A DNA stretch of 64,000 nucleotides from Trematomus loennbergii (lineage: Eukaryota; Chordata; Actinopteri; Perciformes; Nototheniidae): NCBI GenBank assembly GCA_012861695.1, contig JAAOOA010000162.1, positions 228,501 to 292,500 of the forward strand. The letters run 5' to 3'. A program made the position numbers and the translations under genes. This document shows positions 1-12,400 of this stretch, piece by piece. The notes under the pieces are model-generated. The model saw nothing but the letters and a program-made list of their open reading frames with translations, had not been told where the DNA came from and ran no database searches. Positions within the stretch are counted from its first letter, which is position 1, and every line of letters begins with the position of its first letter.

Positions 1-454
1 CTATGCTACTTATCAGCTACATGGCCCTAACGTGTAAAGTTGTAAGCATTTGTACCAGTGCTTTTCACAAGTAGACTCTTGCAGGACAGAGTAGCTGGAG
101 TGATTCAACAAAAATAAAAAGACATATCTGAGAAGCGATCAGGACGAGTAGAAAGAGGAAAAGGAAAAGACAGCACACTGAAGAGACCAGGAGGATCAGA
201 GCAGGAGAAAGCCAGGAGGAGATGAAGACAGTAGTGAAGAAGAAGAAGAAATGTAGCCTATGTGAGGAATAAAGATGAAGTGTCAGAAAGAGGGACAGAG
301 GCAGGGATCAGGAGGCAGATGAAACTCCAGCTGGACAACATGGTATGTTTGTATTGTCCTTGTATACATATTCCATTACAGCAGCACAATCTAGCAGCTC
401 TTAGTATTGACAAATATTTATTGAAATGTGTTGCTGCACAGGTCACCTTTAGCT
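1..454. other. Window start, no feature recognised
   Basis: AG-rich and AT-rich DNA without a recognisable exon or bounded repeat. Confidence 0.3.
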
Positions 455-462
455 CTCTAAGA

Positions 463-1861
463 CAGGGGTTCCCAACCTTTATTGTGCCAAGGACCGGCAG
501 ATACATTAAAAAAAAATCGCGGACCGGTTGTCAATTTTAACTGATTTTAATATTTACTCACCACCAGCAGGTAGCAACAGAGGCTAATTGTATGTAACAG
601 CCTGAACAAATACTAGAACAATATGCATCCAAAACATATTAACAAAGTTTAAAAAAGAACCGGTGTCATTTTTGGTTTTTCGGAAAACCAAAAAACCGAC
701 GTTATTCAGTTTTTAAACCAAAACGGGAAAACAGATAAATTAACGTTTTGGTTTTGTTTGTATGATTTACGGATAATCCAGTGAATGCTGGGAAAACGAG
801 GAGAAGCCGCATTATGAACACTGGCATTTGTTTTCAGAAGATATTATGATAGTGTCGTTCGTTCCGGTGCACTCCGACAGCATTAGCACTACATCGAGAT
901 TAAGATTAAACTAATTTATTTTGGGAACAGCCGCATATATGGAGTTAGCCATATGTGTGTAAATTACTGTTCATAAACATTTGAAAACAAATGCCGGTGT
1001 CGGACAGACACAAACACACCGAACACACAGAGCTGAGCTGAGCAGAGCACATACACACACACATCATGCGCCTTGGTGACTGACTGGACATCTCCTTCAT
1101 AAAACTAATAAAAGGGGGAGTAATCGGGCAGTTCGATGTGTGTAGGTGTGTGTGGTTAACACGTAGCAGCCTGCAGTCACTCTTAAGCTGTTCTGATGAA
1201 GTTAAACACAGTCATACTGGTGCTGCACTTCTCAGAAGCGGAGTATACGTCCCGCTGCCTCCGGATGCTGCAGCCGTTTTAAGAAGTGAAGGAGGGTTTC
1301 CTTCTATAAAGCAGCTGCGGGCAGCAGATCGTGAGAGTCCCGGACATTAATTCATAGATCAAGGCAGACTGGTTTACTCTTCTGTTTTGCCAATCCGGTG
1401 CTTAAACAAATAGCTCTACACCCCTGGCCGACATGTCCTTAAAATGAAGTCCGAGTTTGAAATATATCTCAAATAATGTATGCACCACCATTTCCCCACA
1501 TAAACATAACAGTCTGCAATCAAACGGTTGTCTCCTGTGCGCTCCTCTTCCTACTTGGCGCACCGGTAACATGCTCGTGCGCACGAGAGGAGACCTTATA
1601 AGGCTGAGCCGCCGAATCCCTCATCATAAAAGCCATTTTCAACGGTTTTCTGGTGAAAGATTAACTAGCTACTGGATGAAATAATATGACTGGTGGCATA
1701 GGTGCGAAAATTAAACACTTTTGAAAAAATATTATGATAAAATATTTTTATATATTTATAATTCTGCAAATATTACGATAAACTCACAGCTATTTCGCGG
1801 CCCGGCAGTAACACCTCTGCGGCCCGGTACCGGTCCGCGGACCGGGGGTTGGGAACCCCTG
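463..1861. mobile_element. Non-autonomous hAT-like DNA transposon
   Basis: Terminal inverted repeats read CAGGGGTTCCCAACC at the left and GGTTGGGAACCCCTG at the right. They are flanked by a perfect 8-bp target duplication CTCTAAGA (455-462 and 1862-1869). No transposase frame is visible, so it must be moved by an autonomous relative. Confidence 0.9.
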
Positions 1862-1869
1862 CTCTAAGA

Positions 1870-3577
1870 GATGGGTGATGTAATTTGTGTACTTAATTAT
1901 AACTAAGTACTTTTACTGTACTTACAGTAAACAGAGTTCTAGGGCATCATGAGTATTTTCTGCTGTTTTATAATATATTTTAGTTTGTTTGTCTGAACAC
2001 CTTGTTTCTCTTGTGCATTAAGAACACTTGTGTTAGGGCATGATTTAACAATAAATAGGTTATATATACAGTATAAAATACCACGTACGGTCCGCCCTCC
2101 CATGCCACCCTGGCATGACCTCTTGCCCCCCCTTTGCCACCCCATGTAAAATGTTCTAAAACCGCCTCTGGCTGTTCCTGTACTTTTTCAGCAAAGACAG
2201 TATTATTAAAACCTTTTACTCACCTATAGTACAGATTAACGAAGAGGAGAAGGCATCTTCTGAAAATCTGAATAGCACACAGGTCTTTCCGACGCATGAA
2301 TCGCCGATTAAAAGTAGTTGAAACAAGTCATCGTAAGTCTTCGCCATGTTAATAGGCTTGTTTGAGACGAGCTGCGGCTCGCCTCGAAAGTAGACGAGAA
2401 TAGCCGATCGCAGCCGGGGGAGGTCTCAAAAAGCTCGCCTGAAGTCGGACAGCTTGGGACAGCTCGGAGTCGGCTTCTTCTTCTTCTTCTTCATCATCTC
2501 TCGGTTTTTTGGCGGATTGCAAACAACTTTAAGGTGCATACCGCCACCTCCGGAGTCGGCTTGACTCGGTTTGCATTTATAAAGAATGCACAGATGTGTT
2601 TAATCGTTAATGTCAGATATGTACTAAGTAAATACATTTGTTCCTGCTCAAGATTAGATTCAACTTTATTGTTATTGCACATATTACAGGTACTGAGACA
2701 ACGAAATGTAGTTTAGCTTCTAACCAGGAGTGCAAAAAGCAGTAAAGTGAAAAGTAATGTACACAATCTACAGAATAAAATATAGAATGAATTGAATGAT
2801 GAATAAACAGTGAGGGGTATGAATACACTAGATATACACAGCAGCAGCTTGTGAGCAGTATGAACAGTGTGTATGCATATGCTAAGATATATAAAGTATG
2901 AAAACGGTAAGCAGTGCAAGTATAGTATAAAATATATAGATATTAATTTCATGATGATAAACATTGTGGAACAATGATGAAAAATGTGAATGGAAGTGGC
3001 GACGTAAAACTGACACAAAACAACAACAAACTTTTGCCGAGCCAATTGGAGAGTTTCATCAGCAGCACGGGGTAAAAACCACCAATGAGCGCTCAGCTCG
3101 AGATGCCAGCGAGTCGTTTCCCATCAAGCATTTCGCTTCTGCAGCTCGTGGAGAAACTGCGCCGCCTCGCTGCGCCTCGCTCTCAAGTCTGCGGGCGTCT
3201 TTGTCCCGCGAGATGCTCGGAGCCACGGCTTCGGAAAACGAAGAAGAATGGAACAGGCTAACATGTGTGCCACTCTCTCTAACGTTTTCAACATAAACTG
3301 TACCGAAAATAAATACCTCACGATGTCTATCTAATTATGAACTTGCTTTACTTTCACGGAACACATTTTTGGTGATAACAAACGCTCTGTTTCCCTATCT
3401 GTTTGGGGTGCTGGTAGTGTGGTGTGAGATCCTTGTGGCTGGTGACTGTGCTCACGTGAACAGCAGATTGAGGCTGTGTCATATGTTTATGAGTAATAAA
3501 TGCCCACACCGGGTTGTATTTTGGACGTTCTGCCTCTGCCTCCTTGCTTGGTCGGGCCGCTCAACGGTCAGCTTCAC
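1870..3577. other. Downstream flank of rab8a, repeat-rich
   Basis: Besides the rab8a exon 1 copy, this holds a (TTC)n run at about 2475-2492 followed by GGCGGATTGCAAACAACTTT and CCGCCACC, resembling a dispersed fish retroelement sequence. A minus-oriented LINE-like 3' end (TTCAACTTTATTGTTATTGC) lies near 2658. A GC-rich stretch of unknown nature is at 3085-3260. No gene could be supported. Confidence 0.35.
2224..2347 (-). pseudogene. Diverged duplicate of rab8a exon 1
   Basis: This 124-nt block matches rab8a exon 1 (18566-18689) with no indels and 8 substitutions by eye. Homology also covers about 55 nt on the intron side and a few bases before the ATG. Splice donor and reading frame are kept. 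Seven codons change: Y7D, K10Q, G18C, N34S, T36S, F37L and S39C. No exon 2 copy follows. It is best called a pseudo-exon or captured fragment downstream of rab8a. Confidence 0.85.
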
Positions 3578-3857
3578 AGAGGTGCTCCGCGGATTGGTCC
3601 ATTTGGGCCAATCCGGTCATTTGTTGTTGATTTGGGTATTCACACGTCACAGAACCCAGGAAGAAACAATGGAAAATGAGAAATGTCCAACGAGGCGTTC
3701 TGGGGCAGCATAGACAGGTCTTTTCTGTGTTAGTTTTACTCGCTACAGGGTGTACTTTGAGGGTTTGTAACTCTGCAGACCGTTTACATGCAGAAAAACC
3801 TTCATAACACACAAGGGGAGGGGTAATAACGGGAAAAGCATGACATGGGACCTTTAA
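3578..3857. mobile_element. Truncated TTAA MITE, family 2
   Basis: The sequence matches, in inverted orientation, the left part of the full copy at 15644-16467 (shared GAGGCGTTCTGGGGCAGCAT and the terminal CATGACATGGGACCTTTAA). The opposite end is missing. Confidence 0.75.
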
Positions 3858-4876
3858 GTAACCACTTTGAAATATACTTTTGAGGACATCCAGCACCGAT
3901 ATGAACACTGATTATTTGATTGTTTAAATACATTTCCAAAAATAAAAAGGTACAAACATAAGTCGAGTAAACAAGTTTTTTTTAAGAATCTCATTTTTAA
4001 TAAATCATCAAAACACATATCTACAAAATGTGTAGATCAATAAGACTTATGAACCTTCAGTACAACCATTGTAGATCTTATTTACAACTGCTGAATTATT
4101 ACATTTGTTCCCCATGAAAACCATCAATAATCAGCGATGAAATCCAAATTAAGTCGGGGAATGCTGAAGATATGTTAACATAGAAGTGGCAAATGTATAC
4201 TTGGTGAAAATAACAAATGACTCCAATACATTTCACAGAATAAAGCAGAAACCTGCAACTTCATCAAATCGACTTCATCTGCGAGAGCCAGACATTTTGC
4301 CAAAACCATGTTAACAGCAACGATTTAAATCCACCTACGCAGTTACAACATCAGTTCAACAACTTAATTTGCTCAAACTGTAAAATGTCAGACGTGATTT
4401 TTATGTCAGCTTTCAAATAATTTCCTAATCCTTCTTCTGAAAAGCTCAAAACGAGCAAAGTGACGGCAGAAAGTAAAAGAGCAAAGGGTCCAATCTCAAA
4501 TAAAGCTCGAGTCAAATGTGCAACGCTTTTTTGATGTTTTCTACGCACCAGAATGCATAGTTCACACGGCCGTGAAACCGCGCCAAAACAAGATGTCTGA
4601 AATCTGGATAAAGGAGGAAGGGGGAGGGAATAAGAGAGAGTAAGAAGAGAGGGGTGAGTCGTGGAAGCTTCCAAGAGCATCAATGGGTGTGGAAATGCAT
4701 AAAAAGCTGGGAAAAGTGAAATAACAATTCATAGATTTGTTATAATAAGAGAAAAAAAACATGTCTAAATGAAAGGCCTTCGGTGTATTTTCATTACTAT
4801 ATCAAAAAATTGGTTTAAGTGCTCAGATGTTTTTAGGGAATCCCAGACAGTGTGCATGAATATGTTTTGCTTTCAG
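3858..4876. other. Non-coding region, no feature recognised
   Basis: This is AT-rich DNA with no recognisable exon on either strand. It may be the far 3' flank of rab8a. A minus-strand ATTAAA at 4001-3996 is a weak alternative polyadenylation signal. Confidence 0.3.
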
Positions 4877-5297
4877 TTAAAGGGGCCATATTCTGCTCAT
4901 TTTCATATTAGTTTCATATTAGTATTGAGTGTCTCTACTGACATGTCTCCATGGTTTAATGTTCAAAAAGCTCTTTATTTTTCTCACACTGCCTGCCTGC
5001 CTGTTTTCACCCTCTGTCTGAAACCAGAGCCCAGTCTGCTCTGATTGGTTAGCTGACTAGAGATGTCCCGCCCCTTAGCCAATCATATACAATGTGTCGG
5101 AGCACTAGCCAATTGAAGCACAAGTGTTACATAGTGACGTCACTGTGTTCAGGAAGTAAACGAAGATGTGGGAGAGAAACTTCCTCTGGGGGGAACTTTG
5201 GGATTTTAGCCTCTGAAGACCATTTTCATGCACAAAAGCCTATATGACACACTACAGGAAATGGGAACCCCCGAAAAGCACAATAGGGCCTCTTTAA
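4877..5297. mobile_element. TTAA MITE, family 1 (copy 1)
   Basis: Ends TTAAAGGGGCC and GGGCCTCTTTAA form short inverted repeats with a TTAA target duplication. The internal sequence (AAAGCTCTTTATTTT, AACCAGAGCCCAGTCTGCTC) recurs at 23629-24086, 41217-41661 and about 43370-43685. Confidence 0.85.
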
Positions 5298-6368
5298 GAT
5301 ATGCAGCAAAATTGTTAAGAACTTCTTTTTTTTACAGAAAGAACAAAAAGGAAAAAGTGCATAATAATCAATAAGAACATAAAAGGGCACTTTGTCATTT
5401 TGGTGCTATGTTTTTTTCACTCCATAAATACTGCTACAGAGCCCAGAGAACAGTTTGTGTGCACGCCGCCCCCAAAACAGGAAGTATGAAGATGTAATCA
5501 TCGCTGAGACTCCTGTGTAACTGTGTCGCCTCCTGCTGTCAGAGTTAGGTATTGCTCTGTCAGTTGAAGTGCATCAAAATGATCTACCTCCTATCTCATA
5601 GAATACCTAAAATGATGAGGCAATAAACAACAAAAAGGAATCTGCGAGCCCTTAAAACAAGCCGGTCTTACTGCAACCACATGAATACTTAGAGAAAGGC
5701 TTAATCTGAGCTCCACACACACACACACACATTGCACATTAAAGTGTTCACAAGAGGAATGTATCGGCCTATGAAAATTCAACGGAAAGTAGAAAAAGGT
5801 GATCCAAGTAGATATGATGATGTGATGGCACGACTGATTTCATAATCAATGATATATATTTACATGTTTACCTAATGTTGATATACCAAAGAGGCCACCC
5901 ACCCACAATGTGGAGTCTCATCACCTTGGATCACTATATATATTTGACAGATGATTATATTCAGAATTAGGAAGCCCATGTGGAATAGTAAGTCTTTTCT
6001 GGAGGTATAATCTGGGCTACTTTAAGTGATAAGGATCGAATAAATAAGACTTCAACGAGAGAGGAGGAGACATTATCATGAGCAGTAAAGTGGTTTGATC
6101 GTCTCACAAGAAGTCTTTGAAAAAAGGCAATAAAATCTCAAGACGTATGAATCTAATTAGCAACCGTACAAAAAGAGACACAGATTTACTAATGGAGGCC
6201 ACAGGAGTTAGATTCACAGTTGTCAAGGGAGCGATACACTTTTGTTTTTCCTAATATGGAGAGAAGAGAGGAAGACGAAGTGAAGGAAGGTAAGAGGTGA
6301 GTGTGCTCTGTCCAGTTGTGTCCAGTGGGACTCCGTTAAGGCGATGGTGGATGCCGACTCTCGTCTCC
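4950..6368 (-). other. rab8a: Probable rab8a 3' UTR
   Basis: No coding exon is visible on either strand after the rab8a stop. The first canonical minus-strand AATAAA reading downstream is at 4979-4974, inside the MITE at 4877-5297. This would give a 3' UTR of about 1.4 kb. A (CA)9-type tract lies at about 5714-5731. The polyadenylation site is inferred only. Confidence 0.35.
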
Positions 6369-6458
6369 TCACAGCAGCGAGCAGCGGAAGAAGCTGTTCT
6401 TCTTCGGCTGTTCTGTGATCTTCACTCCCTGACTGCTGCCCTGCGGGTTGTTGCCCTC
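6369..6458 (-). CDS. rab8a: rab8a last coding exon 8
   Basis: The exon encodes the hypervariable tail [20 protein letters not shown] and then NSFFRCSLL with a TGA stop. The end CSLL is a geranylgeranylation-type CaaX box. A TTAA MITE (6488-6987) begins only 29 nt upstream of this exon, so the branch point must lie at or inside the transposon edge. Confidence 0.93.
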   Translation of the reverse strand, partial: EGNNPQGSSQGVKITEQPKKNSFFRCSLL

Positions 6459-9400
6459 CTGAGAGCCAGACAGAGGAGAGAGCACAGTTAAAGGACCCCT
6501 ATTATACTGTTTATCATCAATATATTACAGGTCTCAGATATATACAAAACATGTCTCTGAAGTGTTTGGCTGAAACACCAAACAGATCATTGCAGCATCC
6601 CATAATCCCCTCTGTTTCAGCCCTGTTTCAAAAGTGCTGATTCTCTGTCTGTTACTTTAGATGAAAATAAGGAGCCCCTCCCCACGCCCCTCTGAGAGAT
6701 ATTTGGTTACAAAGAACACAATGGTGCTCTAGGAAGAGATTCAGGTGATAAGGTGGGGGGTTGCTGATTGGCTAATGGTTACACAAGCCAAAACATCGTT
6801 ATGACATCATAAAGTGTCCAAAATCTGATCAGCTCATTTTCAGACAGGTTTTTATATAAATGGATCAGGACAAAAAGAGAGAGAATCTTTGTTCCTGAAA
6901 CTTTCAGAATCTCTTTACACAGAGGGGACACATGTTGATGTAGAAGAGACATGGAGAAGTGGATTTTGCATAATAGGTGACCTTTAAATAGGATGTTGAA
7001 GCTATACATTCAATTATTCTATTTAGTAAGAACCATTCATTTTCTGGCTGTTTTTGTTTACATTGAATTAATCATTATTTATTGCAATTATTTGAGTAAT
7101 TCTTCATGCTTTTATTTTTAAGGCAGTGTTGGGCACCTGGTGATTATTATATTTTTGCCTAGTTTTCATCTCAAAGAGTCCCATTATGAACCCGGAAATG
7201 TTGAGTACCCCAAAGTTTTACAGTATGTTAAAAATGTAAAGTACAGGTACACAGGCACAGCACATAGAAACTGCCGGATGCTAACTTGCATATGTTGGGC
7301 AATTTGCACAATTAGCAATAGTTACAAATTGGTTGAAACTGCTAAGTTGGGTCCTGAAAATGTCAAAATGCATTCAGCATCCTCAATAACCCCCAAAAAT
7401 CACTCCAAAATTGTACAAATCAGCCAGGCTACTTTTTAAACTTTGTAAGTTTCCATGGGAAGTTAAGCTGGGGAATTTTGGAAATATTCCATATTGGAAA
7501 CTTCCCATGGGAATGTATGGGAATTAATGGGAATTGAGGGTAATGTAATCTAATTGTATCATATCCAAGCATAAATATAAACATTTTGTTTTGTCATAAG
7601 AAAACATCCATGCAAAATGATACAATTAAAAAACATGACATTTCAACAGATTTATTTGTAAGTAGAACAGAACAAGTTTAAATTATTTTATTGAACAATC
7701 ATTTGTTTCATTGAGAACAAAAACATGAATGTTGAATTAAATATTACTTCTAGAAATCATGTGTGCATGTGATGGAGGAATGTACAGTGCCTGTAGGGGG
7801 TGTGGTCTCAATAGCCATGCAGTAAGCGTGTGCTATGTGCATGTGATGGAGGAATGCACAGTGCCTGTAGGGGGTGTGGTCTCAATAGCCATGCAGTAAG
7901 CAGTGTGCTATGTGCATGTGATGGAGGAATGCACAGTGCCTGTAGGGGGTGTGGTCTCAATAGCCATGCAGTAAGCAGTGTGCTATGTGCATGTGATGGA
8001 GGAATGCACAGTGCCTGTAGGGGGTGTGGTCTCAATAGCCATGCAGTAAGCAGTGTGCTATGTGCATGTGATGGAGGAATGCACAGTGCCTGTAGGAGGT
8101 GTGGTCTCAATAGCCATGCAGTAAGCAGTGTGCTATGTGCTATGTGCATGTGATGGAGGAATGCACAGTGCCTGTAGGAGGTGTGGTCTCAATAGCCATG
8201 CAGTAAGCAGTGTGCTATGTGCTATGTGATGTGGAGGAATGCACAGTGCCTGTAGGGGGTGTGGTCTCAATAGCCATGCAGTAAGCAGTGTGCTATGTGC
8301 TATGTGCATGTGATGGAGGAATGCACAGTGCCTGTAGGGGGTGTGGTCTCAATAGCCATGCAGTAAGCAGTGTGCTATGTGCATGTGATGGAGGAATGCA
8401 CAGTGCCTGTAGGGGGTGTGGTCTCAATAGCCATGCAGTAAGCAGTGTGCTATGTGCATGTGATGGAGGAATGCACAGTGCCTGTAGGGGGTGTGGTCTC
8501 AATAGCCATGCAGTAAGCAGTGTGCTATGTGCTATGTGCATGTGATGGAGGAATGCACAGTGCCTGTAGGAGGTGTGGTCTCAATAGCCATGCAGTAAGC
8601 AGTGTGCTATGTGCATGTGATGGAGGAATGCACAGTGCCTGTAGGGGGGTGGTCTCAATAGCCATGCAGTAAGCAGTGTGCTATGTGCATGTGATGGAGG
8701 AATGCACAGTGCCTGTAGGGGGTGTGGTCTCAATAGCCATGCAGTAAGCAGTGTGCTATGTGCATGTGATGGAGGAATGCACAGTGCCTGTAGGGGGTGT
8801 GGTCTCAATAGCCATGCAGTAAGCAGTGTGCTATGTGCATGGGATGGAGGAATGGCATGGATATTCAAGTGTACTTGAATGCCATCGGTTTGTTTTAGTC
8901 AAGATTATGCTAAAATATACTTTCCCCAACTATATTTAATCTCCTATGAAGAGCCAACCTTCAATTTAGAAAATTCCCAGTTTATTCCCATGGAAAGTTT
9001 CCATCTTTGAAAATTCCCGGAATTTTGCAACTCTATTCGTACCTGACAATTATGTCATGTAATCTCTCTGTGCAGTCAATTTCTTAAACTCTATGACAAG
9101 TGTCTTTTTAAACACACAGACAACGAGGCCCAAAGTATCATATCTCATGTATTCGTTACAAAACTGCCAGCTGTGAATAGTTAGAAAAATGGTTAAAACT
9201 GCCATTTTTGGATCCTGAAAAAGTCAGAATGCATTCAGCATCCCCAATAACCCCCCAAAACCCCTCAAATAGTCCAATTCAGCCAGGCCATTTTTAACTA
9301 CTCATTTAATGCTACTTATGATACATACGCAACTTATGCTAATTGTGCAAATTGCCCAACATATGAAAGTTGGCATCTGGCAGTTTCTATGTGCTATGGA

Positions 9401-12400
9401 CCCGTACTATACATTACCAACATAAAACTTTGGGGTACTCAACATTTCCAGGTTCACAAGCAACTAGTATAGACTATATGTGACCTGCTCCGTCGCATTG
9501 ACCCGAAGACACATTTTGAGTTCTATATACACTGTTGGAAAGAGGAGATTCGTAGCTTTCTAATGATATCAGGATTGTTTTTGTACTCCAAATATTAAGC
9601 TAAATATGTCACATTATATAATGACTGTCACCGAGTCAACACTTTGAGAAAAAGGCCTTCAAAGTTTCCTCCTCTCTGGAATCCATCGATCTGATTGAAT
9701 ATTAGCGGAAGATATTTTCGTTTGGATTACTGGTCGGGGGGAAGCTCGCGAGTGTGTGTATGTATGTGTGTGTGTGTGTTTGTGTAATTTTGCGTTTGTG
9801 TGTATTGTGTTTGTTTCCCAAAACACTCACGAGAAACACTGGCTGTTGTTATGCCTGCTGTGCCGTCAAGTTACTCCGTTCTCCGCTTGTAATTATGCCG
9901 AAGCTTCAAAGTTGTATTTATCATCTGAATTTGCCGAAACAAGTTTAATATTCTGAAAGCCAAGACTTTGTTTAATTGAAATCAGATGAAAACAAACTGT
10001 AACGGACCCTGCCGTGTTATCTATGATTACTATACGCCTTTCATTCATAATGTCAGCGGGAGGGAGGGGGAGCGGCGCTGAGGAAGAGCAGGGTGCGAGT
10101 GACTGTCATCTTCCCTTTACAAGCTTCAAACATGTATTTATCGTGTGATTTTGGAAATAAAAGTTTCATATTCTGAAAGCCAAGACTTTGTTTATTTAAA
10201 ATCAAACAAAACACCCAAACCCCAAAAAACTATTTTTTTTACGCAAATCCACATTTATTTTGAAATGAGCCGTTGCGACTTCCGACTGATTTCGATGGAG
10301 CGGGTCACATATTGGAGACAGGTGGTGGTGGTGGGATCAGCGCATTATAAGTATATTCTTGCCTTGAACATTTTTCCTGCGTAAGATTCGCTTATTGGTG
10401 GCCAAGCGGCAGTTTTATTTTGAGTAAGATGTTCCGTTTTATTTCTTTGATTTAGCCGCTACATATCAGAACAGCAAAAGAAAAGTCACACTGCAATAGT
10501 TTTATTAAAAAGTTTCCATTGTCTTACCAGCTTCTTGTCCATTTTCGCTTTGATGTCTCTGGCGAGGGTTAAGAAGGCCTGCGGACAAAAGCAGATCAAA
10601 ACAAATGTAATTATTGAAATTGAATCAAAGCATATTTAACAGTGGTTCTCTGGGTGGATTATTTGAACACTGTGGTTCTAATCTAATTAAGCCTGTCATT
10701 TAATTTGATCCTTTTCATTGTGTTACAAGTGGCTGATAATCTGATTATAGTTCAGCTAATGGGCATCCTAAAATAAAACATAAATGTCACAAAGTAATAC
10801 ATGCTCCTATACGAAAGGGTATTAAGACGTTCTACTTTCTTCTGCTTTTGTGGTCTACTTTCTGTCTTTCAGCTCTTTATATGCAAACATCTGTCACCAG
10901 AGAGTCAGTGAAGTGTTTCCTGCTGCCTCTGTTATTCATCAGCTGATCCACTTCCTCAGTACACAAGTGGTTTCTTTTTCTCAAGGCACACAACATGTAT
11001 ATTTTCCTCTTGATACGTTATACATGTAGTTGTTATGTGTTGAGTAGAAGAAATGAAGTGGTAGTATATTACGTTTTGTGTTTAAAGGTACTCTTATCGG
11101 TTCTTTTGGAGAAAAAAATAAGGTAAACTAATTAAACAAATTGTGAACAAAACTAACATTGCTTTTTATTTAAATTAAATACATAATATTTCACATCAAA
11201 AGAAACAACAATGTTTTAACAAATCGTATTAAATAATGTGATGACAGAACTGTGAACAGAATAGCTGAAACTTTAACAAAACTAAATAACTCAGTTCCCT
11301 CTAATCATTAACCCATGTTTGTATCATTGAGTTAGCTCCGTGTGTTGCTGCTAGCATACATAACACCTGACGTGGAAACGTTACTCGTGGATGGGGCTAC
11401 AGAGCTACTAGACCCAGTGCATTTCTCCGTCTGGATGTGGTGCACTTTTGCTAAAAGTTTAGACAAATTGCTCGTGTTACCGCCCTTACATGCTAGACTT
11501 GCACTTTTGGCAACGAGCATTGTCCACATCGAGACGGGTAAAGTTTAACCACACCTTGGAGCGCGTTCTCTCGCCATCTCCACCGTGTGTGTGTGTGTTG
11601 CTGCATGTAGGAGGCGCGTGTGTGTAAACTGCCCCGCCCCCTCGCACACAGACGGGGGAGAGAGAGATCTCTCGTCTGGATTGGAAAGATCGAAAATACT
11701 CAAAATAATCGCATTTTGCAGTCTTTTTGCATATTAGAAACGGAGTTGGCGACACTAAAACTGCAATATAATGTTTGTGTAGCAATAATACATATATGAC
11801 ATATTTTTTTAGATGTCTCCAGTACCGATAAAAAGACCGATAACGTTGGAGCCGTGGTACCACAGTCTTTAATAATTCAGCCCCGGGGCCCTTTAATACC
11901 GGGGCTCGGTACCCATCCCTAAGATTAACATTGTTTTTTTTGGCTGTTTTCAAGCCTTTTGCATACATTACGAGCATTTGCCTGGTTCTAAATTTGTTTG
12001 CAGCTTCCAATGTGTGAGCATGTTTAGTAGTCTAATGCCGCAGTTCCACTACACGGTCGGCCTCGGCCACGCTCGGTACGGCTCGGTACGGCTTGGCCTT
12101 AACAGGGCCGACTCACTTCATGCTGCGCTTCCATTACAGTTTAGGAACTGGGGTAGTTACTATAGTAACGCAGTGTAGGCGGAGCCGTGACGTCATCTTC
12201 AACGAGAACTCCAGAAACACAACACAGCCGTTAGCTGTTAGCACTCAGAGCTCACAGCTCCTCATATATGTTCAGAAACTAGACAAAAGTTAAACAAGTA
12301 CAAACCACAGACTGCCTGTGTCATGGCGAATACAGTCGCTGCTTTATTTATGTCTGTATAGGCCGTTGTTGTGAGTGTGGACGGTCGGAGCATATACTGC

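Larger units (their letters stand above)
7181..9462. mobile_element. Composite repeat with minisatellite core, in rab8a intron 7
   Basis: An outer block at 7181-7320 (GTTGAGTACCCCAAAGTTTT) recurs inverted at about 9328-9462. A second block at 7320-7435 (TGCATTCAGCATCC) recurs in direct orientation at 9182-9295. Blocks rich in TTCCATGGGAA occur at 7449-7540 and 8965-9040. A 75-bp minisatellite fills the centre. A fragment of rab8a intron 6 lies at 9048-9181. No transposase is visible. Confidence 0.65.

Noticed and set aside
7757..8855. CRISPR-like array
   Set aside because: The whole 75-bp unit repeats, without unique spacers, in a vertebrate intron.
7808..8868. Cys-rich and Leu/Pro-rich repeat proteins on both strands
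   Set aside because: The unit is 75 bp, a multiple of 3, so frames stay open by arithmetic; no start context, splice context or domain.
11486..12010. 174-aa minus-strand open frame
   Set aside because: It spans a hAT-like element end and flanking intron; composition is not protein-like and there is no splice support.
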